From the NCBI RefSeq assembly GCF_017916325.1, contig NC_090141.1, positions 264,001 to 328,000 of the forward strand: a DNA stretch of 64,000 nt. The letters are read 5' to 3'. Positions 21,635-31,600 of the stretch are shown one piece after another; position 1 is the stretch's first letter; each line of letters opens with the position of its first letter. The DNA comes from Leishmania martiniquensis. Its lineage: Eukaryota; Euglenozoa; Kinetoplastea; Trypanosomatida; Trypanosomatidae. Both the position numbers and the translations under genes were made by a program. The notes below the pieces were generated by a model. It was not told where the DNA came from and did not search any database. It saw only the letters and a list, made by a program, of their open reading frames with translations.

Positions 21635-24416
21635 TAGAGATGGTCAGGGTATCGGCGCCAACAGCGCTGATACTCCCAGCGGCGGTGTAATCAGAAGAGA
21701 ATGGTTGGCTGCGACGAGTTCGGCAGGTGTGGCGCTGCTTTGGTTCGACTGGCTGGGTCCCGAGTTGGTGCGCACGCGGAGACGTGCTCTCGAGCATCAG
21801 CCCCACCGCGCCCCGGTAATGAGGCGACTGCGATGCGGTAGCGGCGGTGGGGCACCTGCACCGGGCGCATCAGAGCAGATAACGGCCACCGGCATCCTCA
21901 CTGCCGTTGCCTACCTCCTTGTGAGGCCTCCCGTGTCGTTGGTGCGCTGAACGCGGGGGCGCCGACGTGATCGTGGCTGCCGTCACACCTCAGTTTTCTG
22001 CTACATTGGCGCCAGCAGTAACACCCAACGCTTTAGATGTCGCTTCGTTGCAGCCACCGCATCCGGTTGGCCAGGCACAGCTTGCTGTGGTACCTGCGCG
22101 ATCGATGCTTTCGTCCCACGCACGTAAAGCAGCCGCCATGGCGCGTGGCGCAGTTGCCGAGATTGGAGTGACGCCTGCGGTACTGCACCGCAGTCACTGC
22201 GTAGCCGAGCGTCTGGTGCAGCGACTGTTGCATGACATCTTCGAAATCGCTTGCGAAGACGCGCTGTCCACTTGCCGAGGAGACGACCAAGAGAAGAGTG
22301 CACGGAGGACTGTGGTGCCGGAGGGGATACGCGGCGCGAAGGATGCAGCATCGGACAGCCATCGCAGCGGAGGGCTCCTCTTTGCGCGTTGTCGCGGACA
22401 CTTCGCCAGGGATAGAGACACGACGGACGCTAATGTGTGCATCGGGTCTTCACTCCCCCCGCCCCCGCCCCGCCTTGCTTTTGTGGCTCTCACCATTGCT
22501 CTTCTCGCGCCTCGTCGACGGCGTCGACACGGCTGATGTGACTGCCTCCCGGTCCCTATCCCCCTTCTCTTCCCCGTTTTTTGTGGTGCTGCGCCGTCCG
22601 CGCCTGGGCCATCCGTCCAGCCGCTGCCCCGTCGGGTCAGCCAATGAGGATTGCACAGACATGGCCGTTCGCCAATGGTCTGAGGACGGACAGGCAGGCG
22701 GGACGAGCGTGCCCGCGCCTACCCTCCCCTCCTTCCCTCGTGTGCGTGTGCATGGAGCTTCGGAGAAGAGGGAGGGTGTGTGTGTGTGTGGTGGTGGTGG
22801 TGGGGGCGCGGTACAGCCCCAAACAAGTCGCCATGTGCACTGGGCACGCGTGCCGGGAGACCATCGCTTGCGACGGCACTTTCAGTCTCTGTGATCGCCG
22901 CCGCCTACTTGTGGGCGCTGCGGGGCACTGGGCGACTTTCTCATTCCTTTCCTCTTTGCGCTCACCCCGTCCCACAAAAATCGGCGCTCAACTCGGGCCC
23001 TCGCATTCGGCCGTATATGAAACGCAAACGGAGCGGTGCATGCCGCCTCGTCTTGCGTCCGCAGCACGCATTCAGCGGCTGCTGAGTGCTGATGCCGCAC
23101 ATGCGCTAGTTGGTGAGTGTGCGAGTCAGTGCTTGCACTCAGAGAGGGGACCGCCTCTGCAAGCGGCAGTCCTCCTCCTCTCTTCCTCACTGGCTCACTG
23201 CGTGTGCATCTCGCCCATCACCTCCTCGCTCGTCGCTTCCCTCTTACCACACCGACGCCGTATCGACGCGCTGCAGAGGAGCGGCGGACATCGGCCCTTT
23301 TTTTTGTTGTTGGCTGCACACTCCCCCGCTTGGACTCCACCTCAACACCGCCAAGAAAGAAGGCGATACGTACACGAGATGGACCTGACGGGTGCGCGCA
23401 CTCGCAGGCGAAGAGGCGCCCCCTTCGGCGAACATGGCCCCCCCCTTCCCTCCCCTCTTCCTCCTCCCCACCCACATGCACTCATATGCACACGCGATTA
23501 GACAGAGAGGCCCGGGCAATGCACAAGCGCGTGCGCGCGTAATTTCCGGAGGTCGTACAGGCACGAGGGGGCGACGAGGAAAGGGACATGCCGCATTAGT
23601 TCGGCAGCTCCGCCCACCGCTCGTCTCCACAGACTCAGGGCCAGAGGAGTTCAAGGAAGTCGCGCGTCCCTTCTCTCCACCCCTCCATCTCTCTCTCGTA
23701 CCCGTCGCTCACCGCTTCTCTCACGTTTACTTGCTGCTCTTCTCTGCTGACACCTTGCGGTTGCGGTTGCGGTTGCGTGCCTCACTGGGCGCGCCTGCCT
23801 CTGCGCGCGCGTACTCGCTTTCGGCCTTGCCTCTGCACCTCCCACGGGTGCACCTATTCTTCTCAGCGCTGCCTCCTCCTCCCTCTTCCTCGTGCTCTGC
23901 GCACTCGCCCCGCACCCACTCTGCCGTGGTGTCAGTGGGCTTGCGCAGGTCAGCTCTCTGCGCCTCTGTACAGCCTATACGCTGCCGGTGTTCGCTGTGG
24001 TGCGAGTATACGGCTGCATGACTTCTGCGTTCCTCTGCTCATCCCATCCCCCGCCTCGCCCGTGGCTGCTTTCCGCTCTCCGCTCTCCCTCCTCCCATTC
24101 CTCTCTACACCCCCTCCCTCGCTCTCCTCCTCGCGCGTGGCACCCCCTGCGCTGACTGCGGGCCTTCTACCGACCAATCTGCTCACTTGACACGCGCAAG
24201 CGCACCCGTGTGTGTGCGCGCGTATACGTCGAGAGCCTTTTTGCGTTCGTGCACCTCGCTGCGCTCGTATTCCGCGCGTGCGCGCCGTTTTTCTTCCGCG
24301 TATTGTGCCGTCCTCCTCACGCGCCACAGACGCATGCGCAGACCACCTCTGCGAAGGGCGTCACGTATGAGGTCTCCAGTAGCGATCCAGTTTTGTCCAA
24401 CCCTTCACCTGCATGC
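21475..24416 (+). other. Spacer with decayed coding-like DNA, then pyrimidine-rich 5' flank
   Basis: The first kilobase (to about 22536) has protein-like segments broken by stops and frame changes. From 22540 onward the DNA becomes typical spacer: C/T-rich runs, a TG/GGT microsatellite near 22770-22805, three TTGCGG units plus a partial one at 23755-23777, and long pyrimidine tracts at 24040-24130 before the next gene. An AG at 24199-24200 follows those tracts and is a possible splice acceptor. I see no further gene. Confidence 0.5.
21925..22536 (+). pseudogene. Possible frameshifted C-terminal continuation, segment 2
   Basis: This open stretch lies in the same frame as the 3478-residue gene but beyond its stop. 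It lacks an ATG near its beginning; the first is at 22105. It encodes plausible folded protein, notably an amphipathic helix (HCVAERLVQRLLHDIFEIAC, about 22192-22251), followed by a charged region and a basic end before TGA at 22534. By hand count about 48 of 76 codons from 22105 end in G or C, lower than in intact neighbours, which fits relaxed constraint. It may be the decayed end of the upstream gene. Alternatively an ATG at 22105 could open a 143-residue gene, although I see no strong splice acceptor just upstream. Confidence 0.33.
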
Positions 24417-27400
24417 ATGCGCTTCTTACGGTCTCAGCATCAGAGGCGGCAGGTGCTGCTGTGCCCGTTGCTACTTGCGGCTTCGCAGACAGCGGTGGCC
24501 GCGGCAGCAATGGCGGCGGCAGTGGGTCAGAGTGTTGGGGGCATCAGCCGTGACTTTTGGTGGTGGCTTGCCCTCGGTCTCTCCGGCCTCTTCGTCGCTC
24601 TACTCATGCTCCTGCTGCTCTTCTCCTGGACCCGCTCCCTGGCTGCGTCTGACGCAGTACCAGCATCACCGCGCCACAACGGCTGCCATGAGTTGGGGAA
24701 GCCGAACGACGTCAGACCATTCGATGGCGAGCCCTCCTCACCAGCCATGATTGCGGCGCGTCGCGGCAGCCACAACTTGGACGTCACACACTGTGACGCT
24801 GGCGGGGCGGCTGCGCGTGTCTTCCAGCACGCACATCATGCGAAAGGCCGCAGCGACGTCGAGATGGGGGTGGCCGTTTTCGATGGTTGCGCGGTGCCGC
24901 CCTCGCCAGTGGGTGAGCGCCCAGCGTCGCGGCGACCAACCACGACGGTGACGGCCATGCTGCTGCCAGGGCGCACACAAAAGAGGGCCGAGTCTGCGTC
25001 GACAAGACGTTTGCCAAGCGATGATCATCGTCGTACTGCGGCTGCCGTACCGCAGCGTGGTGAGCCGGCTACGCCGCCCCGCTCCTTGAACTGCTTCACC
25101 TTGCCTGCTGACTCCGGCCTGCCCAAGCAGTTTCAGTTGCCTGCGCTGGGGCGACTGCACCACTGCCCAAACGGCTTAAGCGAGGTGAGACCAGAAGCAG
25201 ATGTAGGCAACACTGTGAATTCATCAGCAAGCTGGATGGCTGCTGCTGACCACCACGACGTGGAGCGCTCTGCCCTCGGGAGGGGAGCTGGCCGCGCCTC
25301 ACGACACCTGCGGTTCGAAGCCGTGCCGGGGAATTTCCGGGTGACCGGCGACACTCCGCGAGACACCCCGGCCGGCGAGGGCACGTCACGCGGTGCGCTG
25401 GCGAGTGCGCGTGAAGGAAATACTGCAGTGCAGCCCACACCCAACGTGCTGCCACAAGAGGCGTCTGCGAAGCTGAAGCGGTGCACCTTGCCCAATGCGT
25501 TGAGGCAGTACTACGTTGGCGTCCCTCGTGTGCAAGACGCTTTGGCCGCGGCCGCATCGCCCGTACGCATGCCGGAACGCCGCTCCTCGCAGGCGGGGCA
25601 ATGTCCTATAGAGAGACGGTCGAAACTAGTGCCGAGCGGAAGCCATCAGACGCCCTTCACGGGCGCGACAACCACCGCGGTTGCGTCGGTAGCACCGACG
25701 TCGTCGACTTCGCATGGCGGAGCTGTTCTCAATCCGCTGACGTTGACGTCAGCGCCGATGCACACGGCGGCCGGACCCGAAAGTGGTGACACCGCCTCGC
25801 TGACAGATCTGGAGTCGTTTGCGAGGAAACGTCACGCGACCGACGCGGATGGCGTCTCGGCGACGGGTCCGGCCGCGCGCCGGTCGTCGGCGCGCCGTGA
25901 ATCGCAGCGCTTCTCGTCGCACTCACAGTCGAAGCTTCGCATGGAGCTGTTCCGTGCGGGCGGCGAGGGGGGCCCAGCGGCAGTGAGAACACCTGTCTCC
26001 GGCGCGCACGTCGACAGGCGTCCTCTCCCTCAGCTGCATTCCGCAGAGGAGAGACCTGCTCTGCAGCAGCTCATGCTGTATGCTGCGCCTGCGCCGACCT
26101 GCTCGAGACCGCGCCGCCACCGGCGCGATCGCCAGTTGCTTTCGCAGCCGCTTGCACGCTCACGCGCCAGTGCTTCATCGTCGCCGGTGGCTCTGCGGAG
26201 AGCATCGGCTGGCTGTGCGGCAGCGAAGCGGTCCGCAAGTGCAACGGTGACGAAGGGCGTGCCGCAGCTCTTCTTTGGCCAGCGTGGTACATCGCCGGGG
26301 CGGCCGGCAGACGCGGCAGCACTTTCCCAGCCCACCGCGGCGTTGGCGAACGGTGCTCTGAACAGCCGTAGCAGCGCAGCCGCGCAAAGGCCGCCCATTC
26401 CAAAGACTCTGGTGGGGGACCACCTCACGCAGGCCCCCGCGCCTGCAGGCGTGGCGTCGACGCTGTTCCCGTCTGTGAGCTCCCGACCGAGGGCGTTGGC
26501 GGCGGCGGCAACGGCGAATTCTATTCCCCGGGGAAAGTCCACGACAGCGACGGCTGCCGCTGCCGGCGGCGCACCCATCAAGCCGCCGAGCCAAGCGGCC
26601 GCTCCACGGCGCAGCTCCCTTAGCTTCTCGATGAGCGGCCGCTCGCCGCTCCGCTGCAGCCCAGGCCACATGCGGAGCTCTAGCCTGGTGACGTTCCTCG
26701 ACCAAAAGGATATCGGCGTCGGCGGCGGGCCACGTGAGGGCCCTGCAGCTGCACCGCTTGCACAGGACCCGCAGCTCCCGACGCCCCGCCGAGGGTCCGC
26801 TCGGTCGTCTTCCTTATCCTATGCCTCCCCCGGCGCGGGCGGCTATGCTGGCGCGGCCCGGCTGGGGCGCCTCTCTGACCCTTTGGCGCCTGCAGCCGCG
26901 GCCCCCGCTCTTGCCGCATCAGCCCCAGCGACTGTCGAGGTGACTGCCGCACGAGGACACCGGCGCCTCGGGCGGCCGGAAGCCACCGCCGGCGTAGAGG
27001 GACTCCAGGCGAAAAGCCCCGCGGCTAGTGAGCCGAGTGCGGCCGCAACGGCGACGCCGCCGCACTCGGTGACCACAGCAACGCCGCTGGAGCTGCCCAC
27101 CGACGTGGCAGCGCGCCGTACCCCGGCCGCTCTGGCGCCGCCAGCCTCTCTCGTGGCCCTTCAGCAAGGATATGGCGCAGCTGGGGAGAGCGGCGATGCT
27201 GCTTCCGGGGAGAGCCTTGACGGTGATGATGGTGACTCTACTGGCAGCGAGGCGAGCACAATTGCCGCTGGCATGCTGCCGGACGCTCCTCGCAGACAGC
27301 GAGGCTGGACCACCACGATGCCGTCTGATCCAACTGCCGCCGTGAATCAGCAGCAACGGCAGCGCTCGGCTGCGCCAGCCTACTCCGCCCCTCGCCAGCG

Positions 27401-27680
27401 GCCCTCCTACTCCTTTGGGATCCAGGTGCTGCGCATCACGCAACCGACCGGTGAGGTACAGGAGTCATTTGCGCCATCCTCTGTCCTCGCGCAGTGCTCT
27501 CCACACCGTGACATGGCGAACATCATCTCGAGTGACGCGTCGACCACGCCCCCTCAGTACCTCCTCGCTTCCAGCGGCGGCACAGCGTTGCCAACGCCCC
27601 CGCCCTTCTCAGGCCCACGCGTGGCGCAGGCGTCGGGAGCTGCAACAGCGGCAGCGGCCGTTCAAGTAGGGCTAAGGTGA
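24417..27680 (+). CDS. Unknown protein with one N-terminal membrane segment (1087 aa)
   Basis: No family is recognised. After a short basic N terminus, residues about 46-71 form one strong hydrophobic helix (FWWWLALGLSGLFVALLMLL followed by LLFSW), which would act as a signal anchor or uncleaved signal. The remaining roughly 1000 residues are Ser/Ala/Pro/Arg-rich and probably disordered, with a slightly more ordered end (YSFGIQVLRITQPTGEVQES). A single-pass membrane protein with a long low-complexity tail is the safest description. The start is uncertain: the frame is open from about 24210 but without ATG, so the first ATG is 24417; ATG at 24510, just before the membrane helix, is an alternative. 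Out-of-frame ATGs at 24332, 24366 and 24413 precede it, which would be uORFs if splicing is at 24200. Confidence 0.82.
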   Translation: MRFLRSQHQRRQVLLCPLLLAASQTAVAAAAMAAAVGQSVGGISRDFWWWLALGLSGLFVALLMLLLLFSWTRSLAASDAVPASPRHNGCHELGKPNDVRPFDGEPSSPAMIAARRGSHNLDVTHCDAGGAAARVFQHAHHAKGRSDVEMGVAVFDGCAVPPSPVGERPASRRPTTTVTAMLLPGRTQKRAESASTRRLPSDDHRRTAAAVPQRGEPATPPRSLNCFTLPADSGLPKQFQLPALGRLHHCPNGLSEVRPEADVGNTVNSSASWMAAADHHDVERSALGRGAGRASRHLRFEAVPGNFRVTGDTPRDTPAGEGTSRGALASAREGNTAVQPTPNVLPQEASAKLKRCTLPNALRQYYVGVPRVQDALAAAASPVRMPERRSSQAGQCPIERRSKLVPSGSHQTPFTGATTTAVASVAPTSSTSHGGAVLNPLTLTSAPMHTAAGPESGDTASLTDLESFARKRHATDADGVSATGPAARRSSARRESQRFSSHSQSKLRMELFRAGGEGGPAAVRTPVSGAHVDRRPLPQLHSAEERPALQQLMLYAAPAPTCSRPRRHRRDRQLLSQPLARSRASASSSPVALRRASAGCAAAKRSASATVTKGVPQLFFGQRGTSPGRPADAAALSQPTAALANGALNSRSSAAAQRPPIPKTLVGDHLTQAPAPAGVASTLFPSVSSRPRALAAAATANSIPRGKSTTATAAAAGGAPIKPPSQAAAPRRSSLSFSMSGRSPLRCSPGHMRSSSLVTFLDQKDIGVGGGPREGPAAAPLAQDPQLPTPRRGSARSSSLSYASPGAGGYAGAARLGRLSDPLAPAAAAPALAASAPATVEVTAARGHRRLGRPEATAGVEGLQAKSPAASEPSAAATATPPHSVTTATPLELPTDVAARRTPAALAPPASLVALQQGYGAAGESGDAASGESLDGDDGDSTGSEASTIAAGMLPDAPRRQRGWTTTMPSDPTAAVNQQQRQRSAAPAYSAPRQRPSYSFGIQVLRITQPTGEVQESFAPSSVLAQCSPHRDMANIISSDASTTPPQYLLASSGGTALPTPPPFSGPRVAQASGAATAAAAVQVGLR

Positions 27681-28696
27681 TGCGGCGGTCAGAGGGCAAC
27701 GAAGAGGGGGACTCCGCGCGTACATATGGCCAACGGGCGGTCGTCGGCCCACGCGTGAGTGAGCAGGCGCGCCTACGCACATGTGCGTGATCAGCGTGCC
27801 CACTTGACTCCCCTCCTCACAAGATCACCGCGCGAAAGCGCGTGTGGGACGTGGGTGAGGGTGTGGTGCGCTGGCTGAGGTGAGCTGAGGTGCGGATAGT
27901 ACCGTCGGCGCGTGCCCCGCGGTGGTGCCTGCTTGTCCTGCCTTTGGCTGGACTGACTGTCGAGGCGGCACAAAACGTCTCGCTCTCTGTCCCCTTCTCC
28001 CCTCCCCTCTTGACTTCCGTCTTGACTTCCGTCGCCATTTCTGCCTCTGTGCTGCGATGCGGCGTGCCGTCGCGCTCCTGTCATATCTATCTGTATAGAG
28101 ATGGATACATGGGCGATGTATAGGGCGCCCCGTCGTTGCTGCGGCGCCCGTGCGCCACCCGAGCTCTCCTCCGCTCCTCCGACGCGCACATGTGCGTCTC
28201 TCTTCCTCCCGTCCCACTGCCCGTTTCAGTGTGTGTCACTGTGCGTCTCCGCAGAGGGGTGTGGGGCACAGCGCACGCACAAACTATCGCTTACACCTTC
28301 TCCCCCTTCATCGTTGCCTTTCTTTCATCGTTACGAAGGACCCCTCCACCTCTTCCCACCACTTGCTCGGTGATGGGGAGCCCCACAGCCGTGGTGACGC
28401 GCGTTGGCAGATCCGCACGCCAGGCCGACATGCCCCCCCACGCCCGCCCGCCTCAGGGCCCTCGCATGCCTCTGCTACTTCCTCCGTTATCTGATGACCA
28501 CCGCCGCCTCTGGAACGGGTGGGCTTCCGGCCTCTGCGCATGGCTCCTCCGCCACCCGTCATCCGCCGCTGCCCCCCTTTTTCGCTCTCTCCTCACGCAA
28601 ACACACAGACACTTCGCCGTTGCTGCCTCACCAAGGCAACCGAACGTGCCCGCGCCCTCCCCCCTCCTCCCCACCTTCGCGGACTGAACCCGCACC
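27681..28696 (+). other. Spacer between the membrane protein and AT-hook genes
   Basis: No gene is seen. The stretch holds a direct repeat of 12 bases in two copies (TCTTGACTTCCG, 28008-28031), a short inverted repeat (ATACAT/ATGTAT, 28106-28122), and C/T-rich tracts leading to the next gene. Confidence 0.55.
28571..28608 (+). promoter_or_regulatory. Candidate spliced-leader acceptor for the AT-hook gene
   Basis: A pyrimidine run (CCCCCCTTTTTCGCTCTCTCC) is followed by an A/C-rich stretch and an AG at 28607-28608. This gives an 88-base 5' UTR free of ATG before the start codon at 28697, which sits in a favourable ACCATGG context. Confidence 0.5.
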
Positions 28697-31600
28697 ATGG
28701 CAACGACCGCATCGACAGACACCGCAGCTGCGGCCGCCATGGGGCTGGGGCCGTGCGTCGATCCGCTGCCGCCGCCACTTGAGCCGCCGGTGAAAACCAA
28801 TCAGCGGCCACTCGTGCACGCCTCCAGTAACGCCGCCGCAGAGACGGCTAGCGCCCGCGCCTCGTTGTCAGCTACGGGCTCTTTCGGAGAAGCCACTCTA
28901 CGCTACCGGAGGAGCGATGCCGCGGCGCCATCACCGCTGGCACCGGGCTTAGCGTTGAAGGTAGCGCGGCGGTCAACACAGGCCACTGCTGGTGCCCAGG
29001 AGTCGGTTCCGCTGATGACCACCACAGGCAGCTCTCAAGATCCAGCGGTGGCGACGCAGCGGTCGCTGGCCTGCCATCCGGAGAACAGTCTGCGTAGACG
29101 GAGCGCATGTTGGAGCGTCACACAGGAGGGTACCGGCCTCGCTAGCGCTGATGAGCACCGCTCTCGCACGAGCTCCGTCATCATCTTAGGTTCCACGTTC
29201 GCCAACCACCCGGACTCCGCGCCGAGAGCCGCTGACACGGCTGCCCAACATCATCGCCTACACGGCAGGGACTCGTCCCGCACCCGCTCACGGCAGGGAA
29301 AGCGACCCCAGCTGGCGCACAGGCAGTTGCCGTTCTACTGCCAGCCAATGCCTATCCAGCTGTCCAGGAATGCATCGTGGCTCAACGGCGGCAGCGGCGC
29401 CCGCAGCGGCAGCCATGTAAACTTCAGCTCATGTCGCGCGTCGGCCAGCAGAAGTTCACTAGCGGCCGCTATTTCGGCGCCCACCGACCCAGCGCCGCGC
29501 ATTTTTGCAACTTCACACTGGATCCGCGCGGCCTTAGACGTCGCCGCAGCGCATCCGCAGCACACGGCAACGATGGGCAAGCCCTCGCGGCTTCCACAAC
29601 TGGCGAGGCGGACGCCTCACAAGAGCGAGTCCACGATGCAGGCAGCTGCGCAGCTGCACGGACGTCGCGTCGCTGCGGCGGTCAAGTCGCAAGCCGAAAT
29701 GCGTGAGTTCGCGGCGATACTGCGACGTGTGGAGGCGAAAGGTGGCGCTAACGCGTGGCGCCACTTGCAGCAGCGAAGGAAGCGCGACGCGGGGGGTGCC
29801 TCGGCGGCTGGTAGAGTGGGTGGCAGGGCGAGCAGTCACGGCCGACAGCGACCACATCACCGCAGGTACGGCGAGACCGGCGACGGCGCCAAGAAGTGCC
29901 CCTTACCATGCGGGCAGGCGCCACATCGAGCTGCTTCGCCATGTGGAAGTAGCAGTACAACCAGTCACCCGCTAAGGAAACCGTCGCTGAGTGGCAGCGT
30001 CGCGGCCAGCGGTGAGGAGGCAGACGAGGACCGGGCCAGCGCTTCCGGCGTCTTCTCCGAGGTGACTGAGCTCGACGACGACGAGTTCATCGCTGCCGTC
30101 AGCCCCTCCCTTCGCACCCACCGTGCAGTTGGGTCTCTGGAGTCGAGGTGGCCTCGTGGACGTCCTCGCAAAGCTGGCTGCGCTCCCGAAACGGCTGCAC
30201 GGAGAGCGTCAGCCGCTGCGGATGCGGAAGCAGCAGCGGCCGAGGCGGTGCTCCGCAGAACGCTTTACAAGCTGCACGATCGGACGGCGCGTGGGATGGT
30301 CGCGCTCCAACATCGACGAGCAGCGCGGACGCGCGCTGGGAAGCCAGTGCTGGAGCGGGAGCTGCAGGCAAGCCAGCAGCGACTCAAGCGCGCCTACACT
30401 TGCAGCACAGGTGAAGGCGGGGGCGCAGGTGCTGAGGTGCGTGCGTCGCCCCGCGAGGTCACTGTAGTGGCCGCGACAGCGGTGGCAGGCCCGGCTGAAG
30501 CGGTTGGACCTCTGGATGGAGCAGCGGTCCCCTTGAAGATTCCGGTGGTTGACGATCTCACGGCACTGACTGTCTCGTGGGGTGGCGTACCCGACGGCGC
30601 GCAGGCCTGCGACGACGGCAATGAAAGCGGCCTCGCCAGCGCTGCGTCGTCGACAGGAAGTGTGAGGGGCGCGATGCAGCTGCCGGAAGTGAGCGGCGAG
30701 GCCCTCCCTGTGAGGGAGGAGAGGGACAACAGCTGCGCTCGAATCAGTGCTCGTAGCGGCGGCCGCGAAGGCGCGGGTCCGCTGCTGGCCGGCGCTGATA
30801 CTCCTGTTACGTCCATCGCGGTGCCTGATCGGCGCAGAAGCTCGCTGACACCGCTGAGCTCTCTGCTCAGCAACAGCCCCCTGCCCACGGCCAATGCCCA
30901 CACGCCGCCGTCCGCCACTTTTCACCTTCTCGGGCGTGACATGGGGAGCCCTGGGCAGGCCGCACAGATCGCCACGTACTGCTCGGCAGACGCGTCTGTG
31001 GCAGCTGCCGAAGAGGAGCGGCACTTGCGGAGCGAGCTACAGCGACTTCTGGCTGAGGCGAACAAGTGCAATGTATACGGGCTGCACGGCGCGCTGCGCG
31101 GTCGGCCGGGTGGCTGCCCATCCAAGCCTACGGGAGCAGCAGAGGCTGCAGGGCGGACGGGCGGCGTGGGTGTGTGTGCTGGTGCAGCTCACCACAGCGC
31201 GTCGCTGCTCAAAAACAATTGGCGCCGCGGGAAAGAGCTAACGGCGCCGCCCACTCCGCAGCTGCCCGCTCAGTCGGCTGGAGGAAAGGGCGCGTCTGTG
31301 CACGTTCCGGTCACCAAAACGACATGTAGCGCTCCCCTTGCTGTGCCCGCATCCGCGACAGTTGCCGGTGCGCAGGCGCGACGTTCCAGCGCATCCTCCT
31401 CTCTACCGGACCACAGCGTTTCTTCGCAGCGGCGAAAGCGGCGTCACGGCGCCCCTCCCGAAAGAGAGCGGACAAACTCGATGAGCGTGATGAGCGCCAC
31501 CGCCGCTACGTCACTCTCTTCGTCGCTTCCGCTTCTGAGAGGGAGCACGGCGACTGCTGCGGGATCGTGTGCTGTGATGACACCGGCCACCTTTCCTGTG

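Noticed and set aside
21576..21950. Third coding-like segment in the remaining frame between the two decayed pieces
   Set aside because: It contains some protein-like sequence but its codons end often in A or T, unlike neighbouring genes, so I do not call it coding.
31096..31113. Second AT-hook (RGRPGG) in the 1593-residue protein
   Set aside because: The residues after RGRP are Gly-Gly rather than basic, so the match is weak and may be chance.
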